A stretch of 64,000 bases of DNA from Prochlorococcus sp. AG-402-K16 (GTDB lineage Bacteria > Cyanobacteriota > Cyanobacteriia > PCC-6307 > Cyanobiaceae): contig QCIH01000006.1 in NCBI GenBank assembly GCA_003216795.1, positions 28,389-92,388 of the forward strand. Direction: 5' to 3'. The notes below the pieces were generated by a model. It was not told where the DNA came from. It saw only the letters and a program-made list of their open reading frames with translations, and did not search any database. Shown piece by piece: positions 41,779-50,612 of the stretch. Each line of letters opens with the position of its first letter. Position 1 is the stretch's first letter. Made by a program: the position numbers and the translations under genes.

Positions 41779-42747
41779 TTAAATGCTTGAAAAAGGATTT
41801 TTAGGCATTTTTTTTAAACTTTTTTTTGACAATTCCTGAAGTACTTTAAATTCACTTTTATTTAAATTCCACTTGAATACATTCGATATATCTATAACTT
41901 GAGATTTTTTTCGCATTCCAACGAGCGGAATAGCTCCTTGATAACAACACCAATTAATTGCTACTTGCGCTTGGGAAACTGATCTTTGATTTGCAATTCT
42001 TTTTAAACACCTCCGCAATTCATATGTTGGTTTTTTATAGTTTTTAAATAATGCATTGCGAATAAAACTTTTTTCTTTATTCTGTTCTTTATCTGGATCA
42101 ATACAAAGTATTCCAAAGGACAAAGGACTATAAGCAAAGAAATCAATATTATTTTCGTCGCAAATTTTTTTTACCTGATATTGTTTTTCTAAATCGGGAG
42201 CAAGCAAAGAAAACTGTATTTGCACACTTTTTAGGCTCTGATCTCTTTTTGCTAAGAAATTAATTAATTTCATCAATCTTTTAGGGCCTATATTTGATAG
42301 GCCTATTTGAAAATCAAAGCCTTCATCTTTTAAATCGCAAAGATTATTCAACAGTCCTAATTCCTGCCAAGGATTGTATTTTGCAGTTGACCAATGTAAT
42401 TGCACTATATCTAATTTGTTATTAAGTCTTTCTAAACTTTTCAAAAAAGGTTTATTAAAACCTCTGTTACCTATTCTCCAAGGATAAGGTGCAAGTTTGG
42501 TTGCCACTTGAATTCTTTTTTTCTTTGCTGAAGGAGTATTTAGTAAAAATTTTCCTATCAACAATTCACTTCTACCCTGAAGATTCCCAGTACCGTAAGA
42601 ATCTGCAGTATCAATTACATCGAAACCTCTTCGTAACGCTTCTTTATATGTCTCACGTAAATCATCGTCATTTGTAGATTGGTAATTCCAGAAAAGCTTA
42701 TTCCCCCAAGACCACGTACCTAATCCAATTCTTTTCTTCACTGCCAA
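41779..42747 (-). CDS. aldo/keto reductase
   Basis: GLGTWSWG, FDVIDTADSYG, LDIVQLHW, IGLSNIGP. Confidence 0.93.
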   Translation of the reverse strand: MAVKKRIGLGTWSWGNKLFWNYQSTNDDDLRETYKEALRRGFDVIDTADSYGTGNLQGRSELLIGKFLLNTPSAKKKRIQVATKLAPYPWRIGNRGFNKPFLKSLERLNNKLDIVQLHWSTAKYNPWQELGLLNNLCDLKDEGFDFQIGLSNIGPKRLMKLINFLAKRDQSLKSVQIQFSLLAPDLEKQYQVKKICDENNIDFFAYSPLSFGILCIDPDKEQNKEKSFIRNALFKNYKKPTYELRRCLKRIANQRSVSQAQVAINWCCYQGAIPLVGMRKKSQVIDISNVFKWNLNKSEFKVLQELSKKSLKKMPKNPFSSI

Positions 42748-42890
42748 TTTAAATAAGGAACTTTATAAGGTTATCTAAAAATATTAACTTCTTTAAAATA
42801 TTTCAAAAAATAAGTTTTAAAGCATTAAAAATCAATTTCTCTTGACATTAAGAAATTATTCTCCAAAGTAAGAGAAATAAAAATAAAAAA

Positions 42891-43562
42891 TTGTTCATTA
42901 CTGTTTGCGGACAAAAAGGGGGGGTGGCCAAGACCTGCACAAGCATTCACCTTGCTAGTATTTGGCATTCTGAAGGTAAAAAAGTTTGCATAGTCGATGC
43001 CGACAAGAATAGATCTGCTTTAGCATACGCATCAAGAGGCAATCTTCCATTTCCAGTTTTCCCCGTCAGTTCAGCTGCTAAAGCATCAAGATCATCAGAA
43101 ATTGTAATAACTGATGGCCAGGCTAGCAGTGATCAAGAAGAACTTAAACACTTAGCGTATGGTTCAGATTTAGTTATCTTACCTACAACTGCAAAGGCAA
43201 GATCAGTAGAATTAACTGTTGAACTAGCTAATTTATTAAGCAACTTAAAAGTTAACCATGCTGTAGTAATAGTAAAAGTTGATTTTAGACAGCAGAAAGC
43301 AGCGCAACAAGCCAAAGCAGCTCTAGAAAATTTTGGTTTATATGTTTTTGATACATTCATACCCTTACTTTCAGCATTTGATAAAGCAGAAGCCTCGGGC
43401 AATGCTGTATTTGAAGCTGTAGACGATTTAGGCAGATCAGATCCTCGTCGAATGACGGGCTGGTCTGCTTATTGTTCAATTGCCTCACAAATTCCATGCC
43501 TGATTTCGAAGCCCTCATCCGACACCAACAACTTAAACAACCAACAACCAATCAGCGCTTAA
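42891..43562 (+). CDS. ParA/MinD-family ATPase
   Basis: TTG start; deviant Walker A GQKGGVAKTCTSIHLA; IVDADKNRSA. Confidence 0.88.
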   Translation: MFITVCGQKGGVAKTCTSIHLASIWHSEGKKVCIVDADKNRSALAYASRGNLPFPVFPVSSAAKASRSSEIVITDGQASSDQEELKHLAYGSDLVILPTTAKARSVELTVELANLLSNLKVNHAVVIVKVDFRQQKAAQQAKAALENFGLYVFDTFIPLLSAFDKAEASGNAVFEAVDDLGRSDPRRMTGWSAYCSIASQIPCLISKPSSDTNNLNNQQPISA

Positions 43563-43741
43563 AAGTAGTTGATTCTCCTAATTCTGAAGAAGAAGAAGAA
43601 AACGAAGAAGCAATAATTAGACAATCTGGATTATTAGTTAATTTTTTTGGGGGTTTTATAGGCTCTGTAATTGGAACTTTAACAATACTGTTTCTTTATA
43701 TGAATGAATATCTACCATTAGATTTACTAAAACTTAAGTAG
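43496..43741 (+). CDS. small acidic/TM protein overlapping the ParA gene
   Basis: MPDFEALIRHQQLKQPTTNQRLKVVDSPNSEEEEENEEAIIRQSGLLVNFFGGFIGSVIGTLTILFLYMNEYLPLDLLKLK. Start within the ORF track's 43472..43741. Confidence 0.6.
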   Translation: MPDFEALIRHQQLKQPTTNQRLKVVDSPNSEEEEENEEAIIRQSGLLVNFFGGFIGSVIGTLTILFLYMNEYLPLDLLKLK

Positions 43742-43763
43742 TATATTCACTATTAATTTCCAC
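43734..43763 (-). pseudogene. orphan duplicate of argJ 3' end (encodes VEINSEYTT*)
   Basis: Reverse complement GTGGAAATTAATAGTGAATATACTACTTAA versus argJ end GTTGAAATAAATAGTGAATATACGACGTAA at 45431..45460: 26/30 identical, all differences at codon position 3. Confidence 0.75.
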
Positions 43764-43829
43764 CTTTGGCATTTAGTATATCCACCTTGCTGTAATCCAT
43801 TGGTATCACATAAGCAAGTTAAGAAATAA

Positions 43830-43851
43830 TAATCACACCATAATCACAGTC
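43830..43851 (+). repeat. R1 left copy: taatcacaccataatcacagtc
   Basis: 21/22 identical to 45342..45363. Confidence 0.85.
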
Positions 43852-43958
43852 GGTGAAATAATAATCACACTTTTAGATTTTTAAATAAAAACACTTGAAA
43901 GCATTAGGTTTAATTTCTGTGATCTTTAAAGTAATCACAGAATAATCACATTTATCCC

Positions 43959-43981
43959 AAAGGTGAGTATTCATTTTTGAG
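43959..43981 (+). repeat. R2 left copy: aaaggtgagtattcatttttgag
   Basis: Near-identical to 45367..45388 (aaaggtgtgtattctttttgag). Confidence 0.75.
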
Positions 43982-44011
43982 GAACGGAATGCAAATATCC
44001 TTTAGCGGCAT

Positions 44012-45322
44012 CTAATTCTCATTAGTTTTCCCAGAATATTCTCCATCTGGGGAGAAATCACTTAAATAAAACTGATCCCACCCTAAGTTATGAAGTTTTT
44101 CTAAATTAGAAAAATACTGATCTCTGTAAAAAGAAATATCATAAATATTTCGTCTTCTATATTCCGTTAATCCATTTCTCGAGTTGTAAATTTCAGGATA
44201 ATCATACACATAAGCACTCATAGAATTTACCAATATTTTCTGTTCCATTACCCACGCTTCACATCTTGTTAATTTGGGTGATGTAAAAATATAACTTCTA
44301 TATTCCCCTGATTTCTTTCTATCCTCCAAATCATTTGTAATTCCAGGTTTTATAAATTCATCATCAATATCAGCAATATAGAAATAGCAATCACTATTTG
44401 CATATTCATCATCCTTTAAGAAAGACAAATAATTATCTTTACCTTTAGGAGAACACCCACAACTTAGAGTATGACCATTTGCAATTGAATTGAATAAAGT
44501 AATGTGATGTCTTCCACATTCACATAAAGATACAACTCTCCTAGCAGAATTAATATTAGTTCCCCAATCTCTCTTGATAGTTAGTTTGCCAAATGTTTTA
44601 TTTTTGATCTTTTCCCAATAGTAATTAGACCTCCTATTTGACCTCTCTCTTTGAGCACAAACATTGCATGCTTTGACTTTCTTTAATTCCTGAGCGCCAA
44701 TAAAGTGAGGATCTCTACCGCAAGCACATTGCACCCACCAATAGGAATCACCATCAATAATTCCATGTTTCTTTTTATCTAAAATTAAATTTAAAACAGT
44801 TAATTTACTTCCAGGTGGTTTATAACCTGTTAGATCATTCGTGATAGAAATCCTGAAACAATCTGGGCATCCATAACCCTCAATATGACTATTGGGAATA
44901 ATATCGAATTCCCCATTTCTTTCAGAATTATGTCCATCAATTTTACAAATTATAGTTACCTTCTTATCAGCACCTCTATATTTAACTTTTGAGTAATCAT
45001 ATCTATCCCCATGTTTCAACCTAAATTGATTAATGACTTCTTCTTGAGTTTTTCTTTTACTGCGATTTAATTCTAAAGTTTTCATTCTTTGTCTTTTCTT
45101 TCCACAAAAAGGACACCCATTATTTGATTTTGCATTTGACAAATGAGTAGATGGTTTTATTGGTTTAAAACCACATTCGGGACAACCAATAATGACTTCT
45201 TTATCTTTAGTTACATATATAACTTTGCTGTAATTATATTTTTCTCCCCATCTTTCTCTCGCTAAACATATCCACTCTTGAGTTGTATATCTCCTATGCA
45301 TTTGCTTCTTCATAAAAGACAC
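44012..45322 (-). CDS. predicted multi-zinc-ribbon protein with GIY-YIG-like C-terminal nuclease domain
   Basis: Several CxxC pairs (CPECG/CPFCG, CPDC, CACG/CNVC, CECG/CGC), two tandem GD/EKYxYSKVxY...CP.C modules, C-terminal CYFYIADIDDEFIKPGITNDLEDRKKSGEYRSY...CEAWVMEQKIL. Confidence 0.65.
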   Translation of the reverse strand: MSFMKKQMHRRYTTQEWICLARERWGEKYNYSKVIYVTKDKEVIIGCPECGFKPIKPSTHLSNAKSNNGCPFCGKKRQRMKTLELNRSKRKTQEEVINQFRLKHGDRYDYSKVKYRGADKKVTIICKIDGHNSERNGEFDIIPNSHIEGYGCPDCFRISITNDLTGYKPPGSKLTVLNLILDKKKHGIIDGDSYWWVQCACGRDPHFIGAQELKKVKACNVCAQRERSNRRSNYYWEKIKNKTFGKLTIKRDWGTNINSARRVVSLCECGRHHITLFNSIANGHTLSCGCSPKGKDNYLSFLKDDEYANSDCYFYIADIDDEFIKPGITNDLEDRKKSGEYRSYIFTSPKLTRCEAWVMEQKILVNSMSAYVYDYPEIYNSRNGLTEYRRRNIYDISFYRDQYFSNLEKLHNLGWDQFYLSDFSPDGEYSGKTNEN

Positions 45323-45341
45323 TACAATCCAGAAGAAATTA

Positions 45342-45363
45342 TAATCACACTATAATCACAGTC
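45342..45363 (+). repeat. R1 right copy: taatcacactataatcacagtc
   Basis: 21/22 identical to 43830..43851. Confidence 0.85.
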
Positions 45364-45366
45364 TTG

Positions 45367-45388
45367 AAAGGTGTGTATTCTTTTTGAG
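45367..45388 (+). repeat. R2 right copy: aaaggtgtgtattctttttgag
   Basis: Near-identical to 43959..43981. Confidence 0.75.
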
Positions 45389-45430
45389 AGTTTATATAGT
45401 CATCTCAATTGAACCTAAGGATCACAAAAA

Positions 45431-46669
45431 TTACGTCGTATATTCACTATTTATTTCAACATATTTTTTAGAAAGATCGCATCCCCAAGCTGTGCCTTTC
45501 GATTCGCCAGAATTTAGATTAATCATAATTTTTACAATATCATCCACTAAATATCTACCTTTCATTCTGGACTTAATATAGTTTGTAACTTTTTGTGGAT
45601 CATATTTATTTAACTTGCCATTTTCCAAAATCTGAGCGTTTCCTATATACAAGTCAACGTCATTTAAATTAAATTTAACTCCAGAATTACCTGCAGCAGA
45701 AATGATTCGTCCCCAATTCGGATCACAACCATGTATCGCAGTTTTTACCAAGGCAGAATTACAAATAGATTTCGCGAGCATAATTGCATCATCTGTATTT
45801 TTTGCTCCTTGAACCAAAACTTCTAATAAACAATTTGCTCCCTCTCCATCCCTTGCAATATTTTTTGCCAAGTTCTGACATACAATATCAATCCCTTGTT
45901 GGATAATGGGAAAAAACCTTTTTTCAATTTTCTCTCCTGCATTTATTCCAACAAAAGAATCATTCGTGCTTGTTTCTCCATCAACTGATATTGCATTAAA
46001 AGATTTTTGAACTGCAATAGCAATCATTTTGTCCCATTCTTCTTTTTGAATACCAGCATCACAGGTTAGAAAAGCAAGCATTGTAGCCATGTTGGGGTAA
46101 ATCATTCCTGAACCTTTTGCAAAACCTGCTATTTTTATTTTTCTACCTTGAATAATCGTCTCTATTGACACTTTTTTCAAAGTCAAATCAGTAGTTAAAA
46201 TTGCTTCTGCTGCATTTTCAAAATTATTACCCTTTAAATCACTTACTAAATTCGGTAAATTTTTTACTAAATCATTTATTTGTATTGGAACACCAATTAC
46301 ACCAGTTGAGCACATTAAAACTTCTTCTTCATTTATTCCTAAAAGTTCCGCAATCTTTCCTGTAGCAATTTGAAAATGTTGAATGCCAAGATTTCCTGTA
46401 CAGGCATTTGCTTGACCAGAATTAATTAGTATTGCTCTTACAAAACCTGAAGTTGTTTTAATCCTTTCCTCACAAATATCCACACAAGAAGCTCGAACTA
46501 ATGATTGGGTAAACATCCCACTAAAAATACTTCCTTCTGGAGCAAGTATTAGTGCTAAATCTTTTTTATTAGAAGCTTTTAAACCAGCAGATATCCCAGC
46601 AAAAAGAAACCCCTTAGGTGTTACCTTACTGTCATCAACAAACGACCAATTGGAATCTAACTGGCTCAA
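45431..46669 (-). CDS. argJ: bifunctional ornithine acetyltransferase / N-acetylglutamate synthase
   Basis: KGSGMIYPNMATMLAFLTCDA, DGETSTNDS, HGCDPNWGRI. Confidence 0.95.
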   Translation of the reverse strand: MSQLDSNWSFVDDSKVTPKGFLFAGISAGLKASNKKDLALILAPEGSIFSGMFTQSLVRASCVDICEERIKTTSGFVRAILINSGQANACTGNLGIQHFQIATGKIAELLGINEEEVLMCSTGVIGVPIQINDLVKNLPNLVSDLKGNNFENAAEAILTTDLTLKKVSIETIIQGRKIKIAGFAKGSGMIYPNMATMLAFLTCDAGIQKEEWDKMIAIAVQKSFNAISVDGETSTNDSFVGINAGEKIEKRFFPIIQQGIDIVCQNLAKNIARDGEGANCLLEVLVQGAKNTDDAIMLAKSICNSALVKTAIHGCDPNWGRIISAAGNSGVKFNLNDVDLYIGNAQILENGKLNKYDPQKVTNYIKSRMKGRYLVDDIVKIMINLNSGESKGTAWGCDLSKKYVEINSEYTT

Positions 46670-46745
46670 ACTTTTTGGTATTTTAATTCATACTAACTAC
46701 TCTTTAATACTAAAGAAACTAAGTAATTAGATTATTATTAATTAT

Positions 46746-47363
46746 ATGGATATTCTTCAAAAATTAAAAAACAACCAAAGAAGAATTGGTTTAACAGGAG
46801 GTATTGCAAGTGGGAAGACAACCATAACTAATTACATTAGAAAACATAAAAACATACCAATATTAGATGCAGATCATTTTTCAAGAGAATTAATCAAACC
46901 AAATACATATGGATATAAGAAAATTTTAGATTATTTTGGAAATAAAATTATTGATAATAAAAGCAATTCAGAAAGGGAAATAAACAGAAAACTTTTAAGG
47001 AACATTATTTTTAAACATTCAGCAAGCAAGGAATGGATTGAAAAACTACTTCACCCCTTAATTAAAGAAAGAATGATAGAAGAATGTAGTCAATACAAAA
47101 ATAATCAAACTATAGTATTGGTTATTCCATTATTGTTTGAAGCAAAATTTGAAGATATTTGCACTGAAATATGGTTAGTTAAATGTCCTAAAGAACTCCA
47201 AAAAAACAGACTTATCACAAGAGATAAAATTAGCGAAAAAGAAGCATATGAATTGATAAATTTTCAATTAAGTTTTGAAGAAAAAAGAAAATTCTCAGAT
47301 ATTATTTTAGAAAATTCGGATGATCAAAATAAATGGATCAAAACGATAAAAGAGCTTCTTTAA
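46746..47363 (+). CDS. coaE: dephospho-CoA kinase
   Basis: IGLTGGIASGKTTI, ILDADHFSREL. Confidence 0.95.
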   Translation: MDILQKLKNNQRRIGLTGGIASGKTTITNYIRKHKNIPILDADHFSRELIKPNTYGYKKILDYFGNKIIDNKSNSEREINRKLLRNIIFKHSASKEWIEKLLHPLIKERMIEECSQYKNNQTIVLVIPLLFEAKFEDICTEIWLVKCPKELQKNRLITRDKISEKEAYELINFQLSFEEKRKFSDIILENSDDQNKWIKTIKELL

Positions 47364-47366
47364 GCT

Positions 47367-48839
47367 TTAGCTATTTAATTTTTCCATAAGAAGTTTATTT
47401 GCAAGTTTAGGGTCAGCTTTACCTTTTGTTCTTTTCATAAGTTGGCCAACAAAAAAACCAAGTAACTTAGTTTTGCCATTTTTAAATGCTTGAACTTCAT
47501 TTGGATGTTCATTTATAAGTTCATCAATTATTGGTAAAATGCTTGAAGAATCAGATATCATTGCCAACCCTTTTTCTTCAACTAATTTTTTCGGAGAAAT
47601 ATTTTTTTGAATAAGTTCAGGTAAAATTTCTTTTGCAATTTTTCCACTAATTATATTTTTTGAAATCATGTTAATCATTTCAGCAAGATTTGCAGGACTA
47701 AGCTTTAATTCACTAAAACTTAGTTTGTTTGATTTTAAATAGCCCACAATATCACTTGTTACCCAATTTGAAGCTAGTTTGGCCTCTGCTCCATTTGCTA
47801 CTGTTTCTTCAAAAAAGTTTGCCATGCTTATTTCATCAGAAATGACCCTTGCATCATATGCAGATAACCCAAATTGACTTACGTATTTATTTCTTTTCTT
47901 TGGAGGTAATTCTGGTAGTTCTTTAAACCATATTTCTTGTTGGGCTTTTGTTATTTCAATTGGACCTAAATCAGGATCAGGAAAATATCTGTAGTCACTG
48001 CTCCCTTCTTTTAATCTCATACTTTTCGTTAATTGCTTAGCTTCATCCCATAACCTTGTTTCTTGGGAAATTTTTCCTCCATTTTCATAAACTTCTATTT
48101 GTCTAGCTATTTCATAATCACAAGCCTTTTGAATTGCAGAAAATGAATTCATATTTTTTATTTCCACTTTGGTACCAAAAGGAGCATTAGGTCCTTTTCG
48201 AACTGAAATATTGACATCACAACGTAATGAACCCTCTTGCATATTTCCGTCTGATACCCCTAGATATCTGACTGTTCTTCTAATCTCTGAAGCATATTCA
48301 GATGCCTCTTTACCTGATCTAATATCTGGTTTACTTACAATTTCACAAAGTGCTATGCCGGCACGATTGTAATCAACTAAAGAATACTTAGAGCCAGCTA
48401 ATCTATCACTTCCTGAATGGACTAGTTTTCCGGCGTCTTCTTCCATATGTAGCCTTTCTATACCAATTTTTTTGATATAAGGTTCTTTGTCCTTTTCAAT
48501 TATTTCAACCTCTAGCCAACCATTTTCAGCTAGTGGCTCATCAAATTGTGAAATTTGATAATTTTTAGGCAGATCAGGATAAAAATATTGTTTTCTATCA
48601 AATTTACAATGTTCTGCAACGTTTAAATTTAATGCTAACGAAGTTTTTACAGCATACTCAAGAACTGTCTCATTCAGAACTGGAAGAGTTCCTGGTAACC
48701 CGCAAACCACAGGATCTATATGCGTATTAGGTGCATCACCAAAAGCTGTTGACGCAGATGTGAATATTTTACTTTTCGTATTAAGCTGTACATGAGTTTC
48801 CAAACCAATCACAGCTTCCCAAGATTCCAAATTGTTCAT
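47367..48839 (-). CDS. gatB: Asp-tRNA(Asn)/Glu-tRNA(Gln) amidotransferase subunit B
   Basis: MNNLESWEAVIGLETHVQLNTKSKIF (internal start preferred); YRYFPDPDLGP. Confidence 0.96.
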   Translation of the reverse strand: MNNLESWEAVIGLETHVQLNTKSKIFTSASTAFGDAPNTHIDPVVCGLPGTLPVLNETVLEYAVKTSLALNLNVAEHCKFDRKQYFYPDLPKNYQISQFDEPLAENGWLEVEIIEKDKEPYIKKIGIERLHMEEDAGKLVHSGSDRLAGSKYSLVDYNRAGIALCEIVSKPDIRSGKEASEYASEIRRTVRYLGVSDGNMQEGSLRCDVNISVRKGPNAPFGTKVEIKNMNSFSAIQKACDYEIARQIEVYENGGKISQETRLWDEAKQLTKSMRLKEGSSDYRYFPDPDLGPIEITKAQQEIWFKELPELPPKKRNKYVSQFGLSAYDARVISDEISMANFFEETVANGAEAKLASNWVTSDIVGYLKSNKLSFSELKLSPANLAEMINMISKNIISGKIAKEILPELIQKNISPKKLVEEKGLAMISDSSSILPIIDELINEHPNEVQAFKNGKTKLLGFFVGQLMKRTKGKADPKLANKLLMEKLNS

Positions 48840-48918
48840 TATTAAAAGTCTCTTTATTAATATTATTGGATATAAAGGAAAAGAGGACCAAAACACAAAT
48901 AAAAATATTAATTTTTAA

Positions 48919-50028
48919 ATGGCACAAGAAACCAAAAATTCAATATTAATCATTGGCGGTGGACTTTTAGGTTTATCAATTGCTTATGAATTTTCTAGAA
49001 ATAACTTCAAAGTTTTAGTTTTAAGCAAAAACAGAAATGAATCAGCTGGATTTGTTGCTGCAGGAATGTTAGCTACTCATGCCGAAGGGCTCGAAGATGA
49101 ATTACTAAAATTTGGCCAAGAAAGTCAAAATCTAATTCCAAATTGGATAAAAAGTATTGAACAAGATAGTAATATTAAATGCGGTTTAAAAAAATGTGGC
49201 ATAGTAGTTCCTTTTAAAAACAAAGAAGATCTTGAAAAGTTTCCCACTTATGAATATGGAAAATATTTAAATCACAAAGATCTTCAAACAGAAATTAATG
49301 GAGTAAATTCTATTTGGAAACATGGTTTACTTTTTGAACAAGATGGTCAAATAGATAACCGAAGAAGACTGATGCGTGCTCTTGAGAGAGCATGCTCCTT
49401 GCATGGAGTCGAATTTCAAGAGGGATCAGAAGTAGAGGGTTTGACATTCAAAAAAAACAAAATTACAGGTGCAACAGTTTTATGTGCCACTGGGGAAATA
49501 AAAAAAATTAACTGCGAAAAAGCAATTATATGCAGCGGTGCTTGGAGTAAAAAAATTTTTAATAAGATTCCAGTCTTCCCTGTAAAGGGACAAATGCTAT
49601 CAATTCAAGGTCCAACAAATTTTTTAAAAAGGGTTATTTTTGGTCCAAAAACTTATCTAGTTCCCCGTGACGACGGACTTATTATAGTTGGAGCCACAGT
49701 TGAAAAGGATTCAAAATTTAATCAAGGTAATACTCCTAATGGAATAAAACAACTGCAAGAAGGCATTTGCTCCTTATTGCCAGAAGCTATTAATTGGCCA
49801 CAAATGGAACATTGGTGGGGATTTAGACCTTGCACACCAGATCTAAAACCAATAATTGGAAAATCAAAAATTGAAAATCTTTTTATAGCTACAGGACATC
49901 ACAGAAATGGAGTTTTATTTTCTGCAATAACAAGTGATCTTCTTTTGAAAATAGTTCAAAATAAAAATCTCAAAGAGATAGAAAAAAGCTTTTTAGAAAA
50001 ATTTAGTTTAGATAGATTTGCGATTTAA
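48919..50028 (+). CDS. thiO: glycine oxidase ThiO-like FAD oxidoreductase
   Basis: ILIIGGGLLGLSIAYE, AAGMLATHAEG, HWWGFRPCTPDLKPIIG, GHHRNGVLFS. Confidence 0.87.
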   Translation: MAQETKNSILIIGGGLLGLSIAYEFSRNNFKVLVLSKNRNESAGFVAAGMLATHAEGLEDELLKFGQESQNLIPNWIKSIEQDSNIKCGLKKCGIVVPFKNKEDLEKFPTYEYGKYLNHKDLQTEINGVNSIWKHGLLFEQDGQIDNRRRLMRALERACSLHGVEFQEGSEVEGLTFKKNKITGATVLCATGEIKKINCEKAIICSGAWSKKIFNKIPVFPVKGQMLSIQGPTNFLKRVIFGPKTYLVPRDDGLIIVGATVEKDSKFNQGNTPNGIKQLQEGICSLLPEAINWPQMEHWWGFRPCTPDLKPIIGKSKIENLFIATGHHRNGVLFSAITSDLLLKIVQNKNLKEIEKSFLEKFSLDRFAI

Positions 50029-50031
50029 ATT

Positions 50032-50490
50032 TTAATTTTCAGATCGCCATTTCGAATCAGAAGTTTCCCACTCACATAATTCCTCTTCGTTAAACCATAG
50101 ATCAATTTCAAATTTTGCTGTATCTTCTCCATCAGAACCATGAATAATATTCCTTCCAATATCAATAGCTAAATCACCTCTAATTGTTCCAGGCTCTGCT
50201 TCCAGAGGTTTTGTTGCACCTATTAGTTTTCTAGCACTCAAAATAACTCCTTCGCCTTCCCACACCATTGCTACAACAGGACCACTTGAAATAAAGTCTA
50301 CTAAATCACCAAAAAAGGGTCTTTCTTTATGTACTCCATAATGATTTTGAGCAAGTTCTTTTGAAGGAATTAATTGCTTTAGTCCAACCAATTTAAATCC
50401 TTTTTTTTCAAATCTGCCAATAATCTCAGAAACATATCCTCTGTGAACTCCATCTGGTTTAATTGCAATAAAAGTTCTCTCTTTGGTCAT
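50032..50490 (-). CDS. ndk: nucleoside diphosphate kinase
   Basis: [24 protein letters not shown]. Confidence 0.97.
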   Translation of the reverse strand: MTKERTFIAIKPDGVHRGYVSEIIGRFEKKGFKLVGLKQLIPSKELAQNHYGVHKERPFFGDLVDFISSGPVVAMVWEGEGVILSARKLIGATKPLEAEPGTIRGDLAIDIGRNIIHGSDGEDTAKFEIDLWFNEEELCEWETSDSKWRSEN

Positions 50491-50612
50491 TTAGTTAATA
50501 ATCACTCTATGTATATTCGACTTTTGGGTGGTAACTTGGCAAGTAATCATTAAAATAAAAGATATTGTTTTGAGTTATTTTCAAAAACATTTATTAATCA
50601 CTAAGACATAAA

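Larger units (their letters stand above)
43734..45460. mobile_element. putative endonuclease-bearing insertion at the 3' end of argJ
   Basis: Single nuclease-like ORF, flanking repeats R1/R2 and a duplicated, recoded argJ tail; no integrase or transposase. Confidence 0.55.

Noticed and set aside
43917-43940. CRP-like site TGTGA...TCACA
   Set aside because: Spacer is about 12 nt, not 6; kept only as a palindrome of unknown function.
43734-45460. Reading the duplicated argJ tail as a simple transposon target-site duplication
   Set aside because: The copies are not identical, differences are confined to third codon positions, and no transposase or integrase is present.
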